From assembly GCA_009839745.1 (NCBI GenBank), contig VXPE01000122.1:14666-78665 (forward strand): a stretch of DNA of 64,000 nucleotides, in the 5' to 3' direction. This document shows, one piece after another, positions 44,804 to 54,213 of this stretch (within the stretch, counting starts at the first letter, position 1; the number at the start of each line of letters is the position of its first letter). Source of the DNA: Candidatus Poribacteria bacterium (GTDB lineage Bacteria > Poribacteria > WGA-4E > WGA-3G). A program made the translations under genes and the position numbers. The notes under the pieces were generated by a model. That model made no database searches and was not told the DNA's origin. It saw only the letters and a list, made by a program, of their open reading frames with translations.

Positions 44804-46264
44804 ATGCTGCCAACCAAAATACTTGCGATCGGTGCGGGCGGTTTACAACGCGCCTTAACCCATGAATTTGTCCATATCCTCAATCAACGGAACCTTTATG
44901 ATGGCGGTATATTTGTGGGTCAGCCGCGCGGCACTGAGAAAGCCGATGCCTTCAACCAACAAGGCGGGGTATACCATGTTGTCACGTTCGATATGCGTGG
45001 TGTTCATGACATCCGACAGGTCTCAAGCGTCGTTGGTGCGACGACACTCGCAACAGCGGCAGGACGCGAGCAGTTCTATGCACAGACAAAACATCCGTTG
45101 GACCTCCTCCTTATCGGTGTAACTGAAGCAGGGATCGCCAAGGGTGAACTGGCGATGGATGTGTTGGAAGAGACGCTCTATCGCTATTTCTGTCATCACT
45201 GTGCGGAGGCGACGCTTTGTGTCATCAACACCGATAACCTCCGAAATAACGGAGATATTATTCGCGATATTCTCTGCAACGCGTATCCGAAACGGAGTGA
45301 TGATTACGCGGCGTGGCTGGAAACGAACGTGGGGTTTCTCAACGAAATGGGGGACCGGCTTGTGCCGCAGGTCTATGCCGTGCCTGACGAGATTCAAGAG
45401 GAGGCGCGTGCACGCATCGAACGTCAAGATGAATTGATAACCTACGCCGAGGCAATGCCAGCGACCCCGCTTATCTTGGAGGATTTGGACGCCGTGTTGC
45501 GTGTGCCATTCAGTAAACTTCAAGACGCCGGCGTTGTTGTCAGTCGCGAGAGTATTGAACCGTATCATGACTGGAAATTGCTCCTGGTGAATTCCGTGCA
45601 TGTGCCTGGGATTACGCACAAAGGAACACTCTCCGGTATTGAATATGTCAACGAAGCAGCGACACACCCAACGTTTGCACCACACCTGGAGCGTCTGATG
45701 GATGGATACGCTAAGATCGTGGAAGCGGACATCCCGATAGCTGGAAAAAGCGCGCGGGCATATTCATTGGAATTCGTTGCGCGTATCCGTCGCGTCAAAG
45801 ATGACAATGCCCGGATTAACATCATCGAAACAGTGAAACTTCGTGAACGCGCCGCCGACATTGTGCGTTCACCGAACTATGATGCGAGTACAGAACTCTT
45901 CAAATCCGATTTCGCGTATTCCTTCGCAACAGTGCTTCGGTTTCTGACCCCGCACACAATCTCGTCTCCTGACGACTATAAAGGTATTACCGATACGGGT
46001 GAGGTATACGAAATCCGTGACCCTGATCGGACGATACAGGATATTCTGAAGGGAGCGTTTGGGGTTAGCGAATCAGATGCAGCGGCGCGGATCGCGACGA
46101 TTCTCTCAAATGCGGCGTTGTGGTCGCCTGCGGGTGCTGTATCGTCAAGTGGTTTGGACGGGAACCGGGACTTTATGGAACGCGTCAGCGGATATTATCA
46201 TCGGTTGGTTAATCGGGAGACGTGTCTCGGGGTTTTGGAAAACATTAATTTGGGGACAGCGTAA
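44804..46264 (+). CDS. Mannitol dehydrogenase/tagaturonate reductase-family protein
   Basis: The 486-residue NAD-dependent polyol dehydrogenase has the N-terminal Rossmann start KILAIGAGGLQRALTHEF and the family stretch VINTDNLRNNGD (CDN-x-x-x-NG type). The C-terminal helical domain begins near KLLLVNSVHVPG. UxaB and MtlD reduce keto-sugars or sugar acids to polyols, so it probably acts in sugar or sugar-acid catabolism with the nearby oxidoreductases. GGAGG lies 14 bases upstream of the ATG. Confidence 0.85.
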   Translation: MLPTKILAIGAGGLQRALTHEFVHILNQRNLYDGGIFVGQPRGTEKADAFNQQGGVYHVVTFDMRGVHDIRQVSSVVGATTLATAAGREQFYAQTKHPLDLLLIGVTEAGIAKGELAMDVLEETLYRYFCHHCAEATLCVINTDNLRNNGDIIRDILCNAYPKRSDDYAAWLETNVGFLNEMGDRLVPQVYAVPDEIQEEARARIERQDELITYAEAMPATPLILEDLDAVLRVPFSKLQDAGVVVSRESIEPYHDWKLLLVNSVHVPGITHKGTLSGIEYVNEAATHPTFAPHLERLMDGYAKIVEADIPIAGKSARAYSLEFVARIRRVKDDNARINIIETVKLRERAADIVRSPNYDASTELFKSDFAYSFATVLRFLTPHTISSPDDYKGITDTGEVYEIRDPDRTIQDILKGAFGVSESDAAARIATILSNAALWSPAGAVSSSGLDGNRDFMERVSGYYHRLVNRETCLGVLENINLGTA

Positions 46265-46331
46265 AAGAAGAGACGCGCTTTAAAAGCGCGCCTACAAGAA
46301 ATAGAACATACCTAAAGAGAAAGTGAGTCCA

Positions 46332-47285
46332 CTAATCAACCAAAGAGATAACGCCTTTTTTGCGTTGAAGGACAGCATCATAGAACCGCATCGTGCCAAC
46401 ACAATCGTGTATGCTGGATATTGGCTCTCGGTCTTCACGAATGGCGTTGACGAACTCGGTGAGACTGATGCCATCCCCTGTTAGTTCGCCGTTGCGCTGA
46501 TCGGAGAAGTTTGAGGTGAAGGAGTTCCCGGATTCGGTGAAGTGTTGCGCGCCCCACAATCCGTCTAAAACGATGTATTCGTGTTGTCCGGTAATCTCGA
46601 TGTAGTCATAGTTGCGCTGCCATAAGCGTTGGCTGGTCAACTGTAAACTTCCGACGGCGCCGTTTGTGTATTCTACAGCGACAGCGAAGGCACCTTGTCC
46701 ATCAACTTCATTGTGAAAAACGCTGAGTTCTTTCACATCCGCGCCAGCGATGTGTCGTGCCAAATCGAAGTGGTGGATCGCGAAATCGAGCAGGTAACTT
46801 TTGACCGTCGGGTACTTTCCACTACAGAACGAGCAGAAGAGTTGTGTGAGTTGTCCGAAGGATTCGGTTTGCATGATTTCCCGTGCCTCTCGCACCCCAA
46901 GACTGAACCGACGCTGGAAGTTCACCATCAACGTCCTATTGTGTTGTTCTGCGGTTTCCGCCAGCGTGAGTGTTTCCGCGAGCGATGGTGCGGGGGGTTT
47001 GGGGACGAAGACATGATAACCTTCTGCAAGCGTTTCAAGCACGAGGGACTGCCTCGGGTCGGGTCCCATGCAGATGATGACGGCTTCCAAGTCTTCCTTT
47101 GCAAACATTTCGTGCCGATCGGTGTAATATCTGCCCGTGCCGAATTTGCCGGCAGCGTCCTTTGCCCGATTCTCGTCGGCATCGCAAACGGCTTGCAATG
47201 CGACAGGGGCGAGATGTAATGCGGGATAAATGGTGTGCCTTGCGAAACCGCCGGCACCGAGAAATCCAATCCGAAGAGGTTCCAT
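46332..47285 (-). CDS. Gfo/Idh/MocA-family oxidoreductase
   Basis: The 317-residue NAD(P)-dependent protein has the nucleotide site RIGFLGAGGFARHTIYPAL and the VFVPKPPAPSL stretch in place of the usual EKP lysine motif (here PKPP). The C-terminal alpha/beta domain ends ISLVD. These enzymes oxidise or reduce sugars, inositols and their derivatives. The ATG is preceded by AAGGAATAATTAAAAAAT, the end of a family B/G composite repeat. Confidence 0.88.
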   Translation of the reverse strand: MEPLRIGFLGAGGFARHTIYPALHLAPVALQAVCDADENRAKDAAGKFGTGRYYTDRHEMFAKEDLEAVIICMGPDPRQSLVLETLAEGYHVFVPKPPAPSLAETLTLAETAEQHNRTLMVNFQRRFSLGVREAREIMQTESFGQLTQLFCSFCSGKYPTVKSYLLDFAIHHFDLARHIAGADVKELSVFHNEVDGQGAFAVAVEYTNGAVGSLQLTSQRLWQRNYDYIEITGQHEYIVLDGLWGAQHFTESGNSFTSNFSDQRNGELTGDGISLTEFVNAIREDREPISSIHDCVGTMRFYDAVLQRKKGVISLVD

Positions 47286-47610
47286 ATTTTTTAATTATTC
47301 CTTTTTTTGTAGTTGTCAGTTGTCGGTTCGGGTTTTCTACGAAAACCCTTCCGGTTGTCAGTTAAGAGGTCTCTTTAAACGAAAACCTTTTAACCGATAA
47401 CCGATAACCGACTATCGGCAACTCATACAGCGTTTGTATGAACTTTAGCACAACCTTAGGGTGCTGTAAAGGATTTTTTTTCGAGGGTCGGATAAACGAT
47501 GGAAATTTCAATTCAACCTAATTGCGAAAATTGTGTCAAAATATAAAGTGCAGGATTTCTGATTGCTGCGGTTATAATACAAAAAGTTTGGATAGGAATA
47601 AAAAAAGAGA
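47286..47610. repeat. Spacer with a composite family B/G repeat
   Basis: On the minus strand a partial B core AAGGAATAATTAAAAA ends at the ATG at 47285. Beyond it lies a family G block (47307-47425) with a GGGTTTTC/GAAAACCC hairpin at about 47331-47349 and three CCGATAACCGA units near 47392-47415. A TATAAT at 47573-47578 could be the -10 for the MFS gene, but no good -35 is seen. Confidence 0.6.
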
Positions 47611-48981
47611 ATGCCTAAAAAAGTAGGTGACCAACGGCGAAACTTCCGATTTGCGCTGCTCCAAGGCACCTTTATGCGCATTAATTTAGCGTTTGCGGAT
47701 TCATCGACGGTGCTGCCTGCTTTTATTCATAAATTAAGCGGTTCCGACATTCTGGTGGGTTTAACGGGTTCAATGATGACGGCAGGGTGGATGTGGCCTC
47801 AACTGCTGATGTCGAACCTGCTTGAACACCGTCCGAGAAAAATGCCGTTCTACGCGCTGGGTATGAGCGTCCGGGTTTTAGCATGGCTCGCTGTCTTTTT
47901 CTGCACTATTACGATTGGTGAGCGAAATCCAACGTTGCTCGCGGCTTCCTTTCTGTCTCTTTATTTTATATCCTCCTCCGCCATGGGCGTTTCGACCCTT
48001 CCGTACATGGACATCGTTTCTAAAGCGATAGCCCCGCAGCAGCGCGCCCGTTTCTTTAGCCTACGACAACTCTACGGTGGCTTTTTCGCGATCTGGGTTG
48101 GGTTCTTGGTTCGTGCGGTGCTCGGGGACGAATCTGAATTTACAGGTATATTGGGGAGTATCACACAAGCTTTCAAAACGGTCACGATGTATTTTATCGG
48201 TTCCATCTGTAATCTGGATACCGATCTTGGGTTCCCGTATAACTATGCCTTTCTTTTTGTCTGCTCGGTGGCGGCAGCGTTCTTCTCTTTCGTGAGTTTT
48301 TTAGGGGTGCGCGAGCCGATTCACCCTGTTCACCCGAGGCGTCAACCGATGTGGCAACATTTAAAACATGGTGCCTACTTCCTCCGGACAGACGAGAATT
48401 ATCGGCGTTTTATTTTCTTCCGCGTTTTTGCACATTTCTCTGGCATGGCATCACCTTTTTATATGCCTTACGCCCTGAATGAACTCGGATTTTCAGAAGC
48501 GACGATGGGATTTTTCATCGTTTGTTCTGCGTTGAGTGGTGTGGTTTCAAACGCGTTGTGGGGACCTATCGGGGAAAAGTATGGTGTTCGATGGTTGTTG
48601 ATTATTACAGCAGCACTGATGGGTATCCCGCCTGGCCTCGCCTTTTTGTCCGGCATGTTGCCGACCTCCTTGCAAATGCCTGCCTTTTTCTTAATCTTCA
48701 TCGTTGGGGGTATTTTGGCGAACGGTATGATGGTAGGTTTCATGGCATACATGTTAAACATTGCGCCGCCGCGGAACCGTCCGAGTTACATCGGTTTCAT
48801 GAACACGCTCCTTATGCCTGTGAGTTGCGCGCCGCTCCTTGGCGGGTTTCTCGCGCCTTACATCGGTTATCAGTCGTTGTTCGCTATATCGGTAGGTATC
48901 TGCATCGCGGCTTTCTGGATTGGGCTCAAATTAAAGGAAATTATGCACGAAGATGAGACAGGAGAGGAAACCGAAGCGTAA
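47611..48981 (+). CDS. MFS transporter
   Basis: The 456-residue protein has about twelve hydrophobic helices and major facilitator-like loops (for example VGLTGSMMTAGWMWPQL and LEHRPRKMPFYALG after helix 2, and GPIGEKYGVRW after helix 8). A cytoplasmic loop with HPVHPRRQPMW divides the halves. It probably imports a sugar or related substrate used by the adjacent dehydrogenases. The exact subfamily is not recognised. Confidence 0.85.
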   Translation: MPKKVGDQRRNFRFALLQGTFMRINLAFADSSTVLPAFIHKLSGSDILVGLTGSMMTAGWMWPQLLMSNLLEHRPRKMPFYALGMSVRVLAWLAVFFCTITIGERNPTLLAASFLSLYFISSSAMGVSTLPYMDIVSKAIAPQQRARFFSLRQLYGGFFAIWVGFLVRAVLGDESEFTGILGSITQAFKTVTMYFIGSICNLDTDLGFPYNYAFLFVCSVAAAFFSFVSFLGVREPIHPVHPRRQPMWQHLKHGAYFLRTDENYRRFIFFRVFAHFSGMASPFYMPYALNELGFSEATMGFFIVCSALSGVVSNALWGPIGEKYGVRWLLIITAALMGIPPGLAFLSGMLPTSLQMPAFFLIFIVGGILANGMMVGFMAYMLNIAPPRNRPSYIGFMNTLLMPVSCAPLLGGFLAPYIGYQSLFAISVGICIAAFWIGLKLKEIMHEDETGEETEA

Positions 48982-49001
48982 AATGTAGAAGGGAGATTTG
49001 A

Positions 49002-50015
49002 ATGAAAGTTGTTGCAAAATTCGGTACTGAAAGTGCGGGTTTAATAGATAAACCCGACCCAGTTGCTAAAGGTGAGTTCGTCGTCGTCAAAATTCATTCG
49101 GCCCCGATGTGTACGGAATACAAAGGTTTCAAAAGCGAACATACAGGCGACAGTTTCGGGCACGAAGCCGCGGGTGAAGTGGTAGAAATAGCACAGGAAG
49201 GCACTGTTAAGGTAGGCGATCGCGTTGTGGTAATGCCACACTACCCTTGTGGGAAGTGTCATCTCTGCTTAACAGGCGAATATGCGCACTGCCCAGACGA
49301 CAACAAGATCCTACACGTTACCGAGCAGACAGGTGTGACGGCGACTTTCGCGCAGTACATCCTTAAGCAGGACTGGTTACTGGTGCCGATTCCGGACGGG
49401 ATCTCGTATGATCACGCTGGAATGGCATGTTGTGGACTCGGATCGACATCTAATGCCATGCGGTTGATGAATGTCAACGCGTTTGATACCGTTCTGATTA
49501 CGGGAATGGGACCCATCGGGCTTGGCGGCGTGATTAACGCAGTGTATAGAGGTGCGCGCGTCATTGCGGTTGAGAGCCATCCGTATCGGGCGGACCTGGC
49601 GAAGAAACTCGGTGCAGCAGCAGTCGTCAACCCACAAGACGAGGATGTCGCCGATCAGATTCAGGATTTGACGGATGGTAAAGGTGTAGACAAAGGCGTG
49701 GAGTGCTCAGCGGCTTCTCCAGCAGTTCGACTCTTGATTGACGTAACACGCCCGAAAGGACACATTGCGTTGATTGGTGGAATTGGTGACGTGGAAATTC
49801 AGGGGAGCAGTATTATCAATAAAGGCTTGATATTACACGGCACGCGGCATTATAACCTCGCAGACACACCTGCTATGATGCGGATGATTGCAGAAGTGAA
49901 GGATCCGTTGGATACATTCATCACACATACCTTCCCGATGCGCCAGATTCAGGAGGCGTGGGCATTGCAGTGCACACATGACTGTGGGAAAGTTGTCCTT
50001 GACGCGTGGGCGTAA
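49002..50015 (+). CDS. Zinc-binding medium-chain alcohol/sugar dehydrogenase
   Basis: The 337-residue enzyme has the catalytic GHEAAGEVVE stretch (residues 47-56), a four-cysteine structural zinc site CGKCHLCLTGEYAHC, and the NAD-binding ITGMGPIGLGGVINA. It resembles threonine- and sorbitol-type dehydrogenases. GAAGGGAGATTTGA precedes the ATG. It lies 20 bases after the MFS gene and 52 before a Gfo/Idh/MocA gene, so the three probably form one catabolic unit. Confidence 0.9.
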   Translation: MKVVAKFGTESAGLIDKPDPVAKGEFVVVKIHSAPMCTEYKGFKSEHTGDSFGHEAAGEVVEIAQEGTVKVGDRVVVMPHYPCGKCHLCLTGEYAHCPDDNKILHVTEQTGVTATFAQYILKQDWLLVPIPDGISYDHAGMACCGLGSTSNAMRLMNVNAFDTVLITGMGPIGLGGVINAVYRGARVIAVESHPYRADLAKKLGAAAVVNPQDEDVADQIQDLTDGKGVDKGVECSAASPAVRLLIDVTRPKGHIALIGGIGDVEIQGSSIINKGLILHGTRHYNLADTPAMMRMIAEVKDPLDTFITHTFPMRQIQEAWALQCTHDCGKVVLDAWA

Positions 50016-50067
50016 CAGTGAACATTAGACAGACCCACCAAGTATGCTTCGACGAACGGAGATTGTT

Positions 50068-51117
50068 ATGAATTCTATGACCAACAACATACCTCTCTCA
50101 ACACCACTGGACATTCGCCGCGGACTTACCAGTGCTACAGATGTCGCTTTTCCGTTGCGTTGGGGTATTCTCGGTGCTGGTAACATTTCAGCGCAGTGGG
50201 TAGAGGTTCTACACGCCTGTGAAGGCGCGACCCTAACCGCTGTAGCGGCACGGGAGATTGATCGAGCGCAAGAATTCGCGCGGCAGTATGGCGTTGCGAC
50301 TGCTTACGGGGACTATAGGGAAATGGTGGCAGCCGATGACGTAGATATTGTATACATCGGGACGATCAACCGACTGCACAAGGAGCATACCCTTCTCGCA
50401 ATCGAGGGGGGCAAGCATGTGCTTTGTGAGAAACCGCTCACGGAGACCCTCTCCGATGCCGAAGAGATGTATGCGGCAGCCGAGGCGAAGGGTGTCATGA
50501 TGCAGGATGGCATGTGGACGCGTTTCTTTCCTGCGGTGGAGCATGCTCGCGCCGCTATTGAGGCAGGCATGATTGGGAAAGTTGTGCTCACACAATCCGA
50601 CTTCTTCGACCCGATCTATACCATCCAAGCGGCACCGCTTGCCTTTGGTGCGTCGGCTGTGCCTGTAGCGGTCACCGCCTTGGGTGATAAAGCCGGTGGT
50701 GCGATTGTTGATTACGGTGATGACAAATACGCCGTATTTACATTTCCGCCTCGCGCCTCTGAACTCGCAGAGGTGACGGAACTCGTTGGGACAGAGGGAC
50801 GCATTACGCTTGAGCGACCCGGACATTGCCCGACGCGTATCTCTATCCGAATTCCACCGCCGAATGGCGTGCCTTCTCAATACAGGACCCGAAACGCCCC
50901 TGCGCCGCTGCATTACTTTGAGTATCCGTTGCCGGGGTCTGTCGCGATGGCGAGATCCTCTCCGAATCAACACGGATTTCTCTATCAAGCCGAAGCAGTT
51001 CACCGGTGCCTTGCTGCCGGTTTACGTCAGTGCCCACAATACGACAAAGAGGAATCCTTACACGCCATGAACGTGTTGACGGAGATCAACAAGGCGAAAC
51101 AAGCGGCGGTCACCTGA
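50068..51117 (+). CDS. Gfo/Idh/MocA-family oxidoreductase
   Basis: The 349-residue protein has RWGILGAGNISAQWVEVL for NAD(P) binding and HVLCEKPLTETLSDAEEM with the catalytic-type EKP lysine, then a C-terminal substrate domain. It resembles dihydrodiol/D-xylose dehydrogenase-like members. GGAGATTGTT precedes the ATG at 50068, favoured over 50044. It is convergent with the dioxygenase-like gene that follows, with adjoining stop codons. Confidence 0.88.
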   Translation: MNSMTNNIPLSTPLDIRRGLTSATDVAFPLRWGILGAGNISAQWVEVLHACEGATLTAVAAREIDRAQEFARQYGVATAYGDYREMVAADDVDIVYIGTINRLHKEHTLLAIEGGKHVLCEKPLTETLSDAEEMYAAAEAKGVMMQDGMWTRFFPAVEHARAAIEAGMIGKVVLTQSDFFDPIYTIQAAPLAFGASAVPVAVTALGDKAGGAIVDYGDDKYAVFTFPPRASELAEVTELVGTEGRITLERPGHCPTRISIRIPPPNGVPSQYRTRNAPAPLHYFEYPLPGSVAMARSSPNQHGFLYQAEAVHRCLAAGLRQCPQYDKEESLHAMNVLTEINKAKQAAVT

Positions 51118-52056
51118 TTATTTCTCCACCCAATCAGAAATTTTGCCGTCAGTGTGGGTCTCGGGAACCTCGGCTTGAAATCTCGCCTTTCTCGCTTCCC
51201 GCTCGACATCCTCATCAAACAGAGCAAGTAAGCGCACTTCAATGGTTTTTCGAAGTGGCGCGTCTTCCGGGGTTGTCGGATCGTCTATCGCCCCGTGGAA
51301 GGCTGTGCGCATGTTGGATTTCTCTTGACGTGTGTCATACTGCTTGAAAATTAGCGTTTCCTGCGGTGTCATTCGTGGGAAATAATACCAACGCTGGTTC
51401 GGGCTATGCACGAGCCGCAAACTGACGAGTCGTCTCGGGGTTTCCGTCTGAGACCAAGCATCGGCGGCAATTATATCCTCTCTCGCAACCGTTGCCATAT
51501 CGCAAATAGCGAGTGGCATGACGTAAATGTCTCTCTCCAGATCGGTGCTCCGCCACACATTGTACATCTGAAAGTGCTTTCCGTTGGCGATTTTTTCAAA
51601 TCCATCTTCGGAATACGGACTCACATCCGAATGGATGCCCCCATAGGTGCCTTCGCTTCCATTCGCTGTCGGTTTATTGCCACGTGGATGCCCTTCAGGC
51701 AGTCCGCCGAACCCATTCCGATATTGGTGTTGCATCACGTGTGTGTCGCTGCACCCTGTAATTGCCGTGATGAGGCCAGCGCACTCCTGATAGAAATGGG
51801 TTGTTATGGCATCCTGATCGTGCAGATTTCTCACCTGCGTATCGGCGTCTACTAACTGGAATCCGTTCGCTTCAAGGTTCGGAGGTGGCTGCAATAGACG
51901 GGCATTGTGGACTTTGATCGATTCCCGCACATACATACTTTTCCGTTCATCGGGATTTTCAACCCATTCTGGTGGCGGCATGCGGGTACCTCGGTATCTT
52001 GCGTTCGCAAAACTACCCGTCGATTCCACGAAAGGTAGCGTTTCTCGTTGTGCCAT
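51118..52056 (-). CDS. CmcJ/NvfI-like oxygenase
   Basis: The 312-residue protein resembles the CmcJ/NvfI family of non-haem iron, 2-oxoglutarate-type enzymes. Visible family patterns include HSDVSPYSEDGF (iron ligands), YNVWRSTDLERDIYVMPLAICD, RWYYFPRMTPQETLIFKQYDTR and the closing RTAFHGAIDDP. In fungi and actinomycetes such proteins act in natural-product hydroxylation or methoxylation; the substrate here is unknown. GGGGAG precedes the ATG. A family B element (B6) lies 25 bases upstream. Confidence 0.8.
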   Translation of the reverse strand: MAQRETLPFVESTGSFANARYRGTRMPPPEWVENPDERKSMYVRESIKVHNARLLQPPPNLEANGFQLVDADTQVRNLHDQDAITTHFYQECAGLITAITGCSDTHVMQHQYRNGFGGLPEGHPRGNKPTANGSEGTYGGIHSDVSPYSEDGFEKIANGKHFQMYNVWRSTDLERDIYVMPLAICDMATVAREDIIAADAWSQTETPRRLVSLRLVHSPNQRWYYFPRMTPQETLIFKQYDTRQEKSNMRTAFHGAIDDPTTPEDAPLRKTIEVRLLALFDEDVEREARKARFQAEVPETHTDGKISDWVEK

Positions 52057-52080
52057 TGGTGCTCCCCTTTGTGTTGGAAG

Positions 52081-52125
52081 TTTTTAATTGGACCTTGCGG
52101 AAGAACAACGCGATTGGAGATTTAA
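52081..52125 (-). repeat. Family B leader element, copy B6
   Basis: On the minus strand, CCGCAAGGTCCAATTAAAAA (52100-52081) is preceded by a part resembling copy B1 (TCTCCAATCGCGTTGTTCTT). Unlike most copies it stops 24 bases short of the ATG, and a separate GGGGAG site serves the gene. Confidence 0.7.
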
Positions 52126-52276
52126 CGGTTTTTTTCAGAGTATCCACCCGCACCGTTGTTGCGTGCTGCGTTTTTGATACTAATTTTCAAGAGATGAGCC
52201 GGACGCATTTTCTGACATGATACGATAGTCGCAATTTACTGTCAACAAAATGTATAAATATTTTGAAAAAAAATCC

Positions 52277-52305
52277 TTGACATTTTTGCGAATTTAAAGT
52301 ATACT
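52277..52305 (+). promoter_or_regulatory. Promoter of the 70-residue small protein
   Basis: Perfect -35 TTGACA (52277-52282) and -10 TATACT (52300-52305) have a 17-base spacer, 86 bases upstream of the ATG at 52392. Confidence 0.8.
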
Positions 52306-52391
52306 TGGGTTATACAACATTAACCAGATATGCATTGGCTTTCCTATCCGCTCTCAGTTTTGATGGGGCGGACGTTCATAGGAGGTGTACC

Positions 52392-52604
52392 ATGTCAAAA
52401 ATTGTTGAAACGACAATCGATGCCCAGCGCACTACGGAATTCACTCGACCCCATCGATTGCCCAAAATCAGACGAGCATTTGCGACAATTTTCAGTGAGG
52501 AACTCCGAGTTCCTGAAATTGCCTTGCTAAGTGAATTTGTGCTTACGCAAGATCGGCACCTTTCGGAGGAAGATACTGCCCGGGCACACCTCCAGCCGGA
52601 GTAA
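52392..52604 (+). CDS. Small hypothetical protein
   Basis: This 70-residue protein (MSKIVETTIDAQRTTEFTRP...) is preceded by a strong GGAGGTG five bases from the ATG and a near-perfect promoter, so it is likely expressed. It has a basic centre (HRLPKIRRAFATIF) and an acidic helical end (DRHLSEEDTARAHLQPE). I recognise no family. The frame is also open from 52305, but that part lies in the leader. A GGCGCGC hairpin at about 52659-52680 follows. Confidence 0.65.
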   Translation: MSKIVETTIDAQRTTEFTRPHRLPKIRRAFATIFSEELRVPEIALLSEFVLTQDRHLSEEDTARAHLQPE

Positions 52605-52656
52605 CTCCCGGCTTATGCAAAAGAGTTTTGGGTAAATAAAGAAGTCTTTTTCAAAA

Positions 52657-52680
52657 TTGGCGCGCTCCATAGGCGCGCCT
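52657..52680. repeat. GC-rich palindromic repeat
   Basis: GGCGCGC and GCGCGCC flank a seven-base loop, followed by TACTTTATATT. It is similar to the hairpin at about 46274-46292. It could end the small-protein transcript, but there is no T-run. Confidence 0.45.
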
Positions 52681-52702
52681 ACTTTATATTAAGGGTTACT
52701 GC

Positions 52703-54034
52703 ATGAACAAACCAAATATAGTCTATATTCATTCACACGATACAGGTCGGTATGTGCAACCTTACGGGCATGCGATCCCGACTCCGAATATCCAGAAACT
52801 CGCAGAGGAGGGTGCTGTCTTCCGAAACGCATTCTGTGCGAATCCAACGTGTTCACCCTCCCGTGCTGCACTCCTCACCGGACAGTGGGCACATAGTTGC
52901 GGTATGGGCGGTTTGGCAAATCGGGGGTGGAGCCTTCCAGTGCCAGAACATCTGATCACCTACACCTTGAATGCGGCTGGATATACCACTGCCTTGGCAG
53001 GATTCCAGCATGTCGTCCGAGATCTTAAGGAGACAGGATACCAACGACTTTTATCCGAAGGCACCGTCCGAGCAGGCGCAGAGGAACGCGCACGCGATTT
53101 CATCTCGGAGAAGCATGACGCGCCATTTTTCTTAGACGTTGGATTTGGTGAGACGCATCGCCGACAGAAAGGATTCGATCCGCCGCCGGATGGAGCACCG
53201 AAAACCGATCCACGCTATGTGAAACCGCCTGCACCGTTCCCCGATACACCTGTTACGCGACAGGATATGGCGGAATATATAGACGCGGCGCGCACGTTAG
53301 ATAGGAAAATGGGTGTGGTTTTTGACGCCCTGGAGGAAAACGGTCTTGCTGAGAACACGCTCGTGATATGCACGACTGACCACGGGCTTGCCTTCCCTCG
53401 TATGAAGTGCCATCTCAGCGACCACGGCATCGGGATAATGCTTATTGTCCGCGGTCCCGGGGGTTTCAGTGGTGGACAAGTTTTGGACGGGTTGGTGAGT
53501 CAGATTGACCTCTTCCCGACGATTTGCGAATTGGCGGGGATTGAAGCACCGGCGTGGTTACAAGGGAATTCTGTGCTCCCGTTGGTTCGGGGTGAAGCGG
53601 AAGATGTGCGTGATGCGATTTTCGCTGAAGTTAACTATCACTGTTGTTATGAACCGCAACGCGCCATCCGAACGAAGCGATGGAAATATATCCGCCGTTA
53701 TGACACTGCGGAAAAATGGGCACTGCCGAACTGCGATGACAGCATTAGTAAAACTTTTATGATGGAACACGGTTGGGGTGATGCTCCCGTTGAATCGGAA
53801 CGGTTATACGATGTCGTGTTTGATTCGTCGGAGGCACATAATCTCGCGGGGAATCCCGATTACGCAGACGTTTTGACGGAGATGCAAAACTGTTTGGAGC
53901 AGTGGCGGACGGAGACCGATGATCCGGTGAACGAAAATCAGATTATGGTGCCACCGGAGACGGCTGTATCCAACGATCCGAGGGATATATCCCCAGGGGA
54001 TACGCATTATCCAGCACGCGATATGATTTTTTAA
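52703..54034 (+). CDS. Sulfatase (formylglycine-type)
   Basis: The 443-residue sulfatase has PNIVYIHSHDTGRY at the start, the CSPSR formylglycine motif (CANPTCSPSRAALLTG) near residue 52, and the second metal site CTTDHGLAFPRMKCHLSDHGIG at about 225-246. No signal peptide is seen. The substrate is not evident; it resembles heparan N-sulfatase-like members. The last codons and stop (ATG ATT TTT TAA) lie in an opposing family B repeat, so the original C terminus may have been altered. Confidence 0.9.
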   Translation: MNKPNIVYIHSHDTGRYVQPYGHAIPTPNIQKLAEEGAVFRNAFCANPTCSPSRAALLTGQWAHSCGMGGLANRGWSLPVPEHLITYTLNAAGYTTALAGFQHVVRDLKETGYQRLLSEGTVRAGAEERARDFISEKHDAPFFLDVGFGETHRRQKGFDPPPDGAPKTDPRYVKPPAPFPDTPVTRQDMAEYIDAARTLDRKMGVVFDALEENGLAENTLVICTTDHGLAFPRMKCHLSDHGIGIMLIVRGPGGFSGGQVLDGLVSQIDLFPTICELAGIEAPAWLQGNSVLPLVRGEAEDVRDAIFAEVNYHCCYEPQRAIRTKRWKYIRRYDTAEKWALPNCDDSISKTFMMEHGWGDAPVESERLYDVVFDSSEAHNLAGNPDYADVLTEMQNCLEQWRTETDDPVNENQIMVPPETAVSNDPRDISPGDTHYPARDMIF

Positions 54035-54060
54035 TTATACCTTGCGGTTCGGTCAGATCA
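54026..54060 (-). repeat. Family B element, copy B7, at a stop codon
   Basis: On the minus strand, CTGACCGAACCGCAAGG is followed by TATAATTAAAAAATC (about 54056-54025), overlapping the sulfatase stop. No minus-strand gene starts here, so this copy is an orphan. Confidence 0.7.
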
Positions 54061-54213
54061 ATTGTGTCAATTACGCTTCTTGCCGTTGATCCGCCTGCGC
54101 CGATGTTGCAGGCTACAATTTCTATCTCATGAAATGGTTTAATTATATCTTGGGATAAGGTAGGCGCGGTTGGAAAACCGCACCTACCGGACCTGGGACA
54201 ACATTGTTTTCCT
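54061..54213. repeat. Repeat-filled spacer between convergent genes
   Basis: A GCCTGC/GCAGGC hairpin lies at about 54093-54113. TTTAATTATATCTTGGG (54132-54148) is a worn B core on the minus strand. GGTAGGCGCGGTTGG with AAAACCGCACCTACC (about 54159-54188) is a long hairpin shared with 41848. No gene is seen. Confidence 0.6.
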
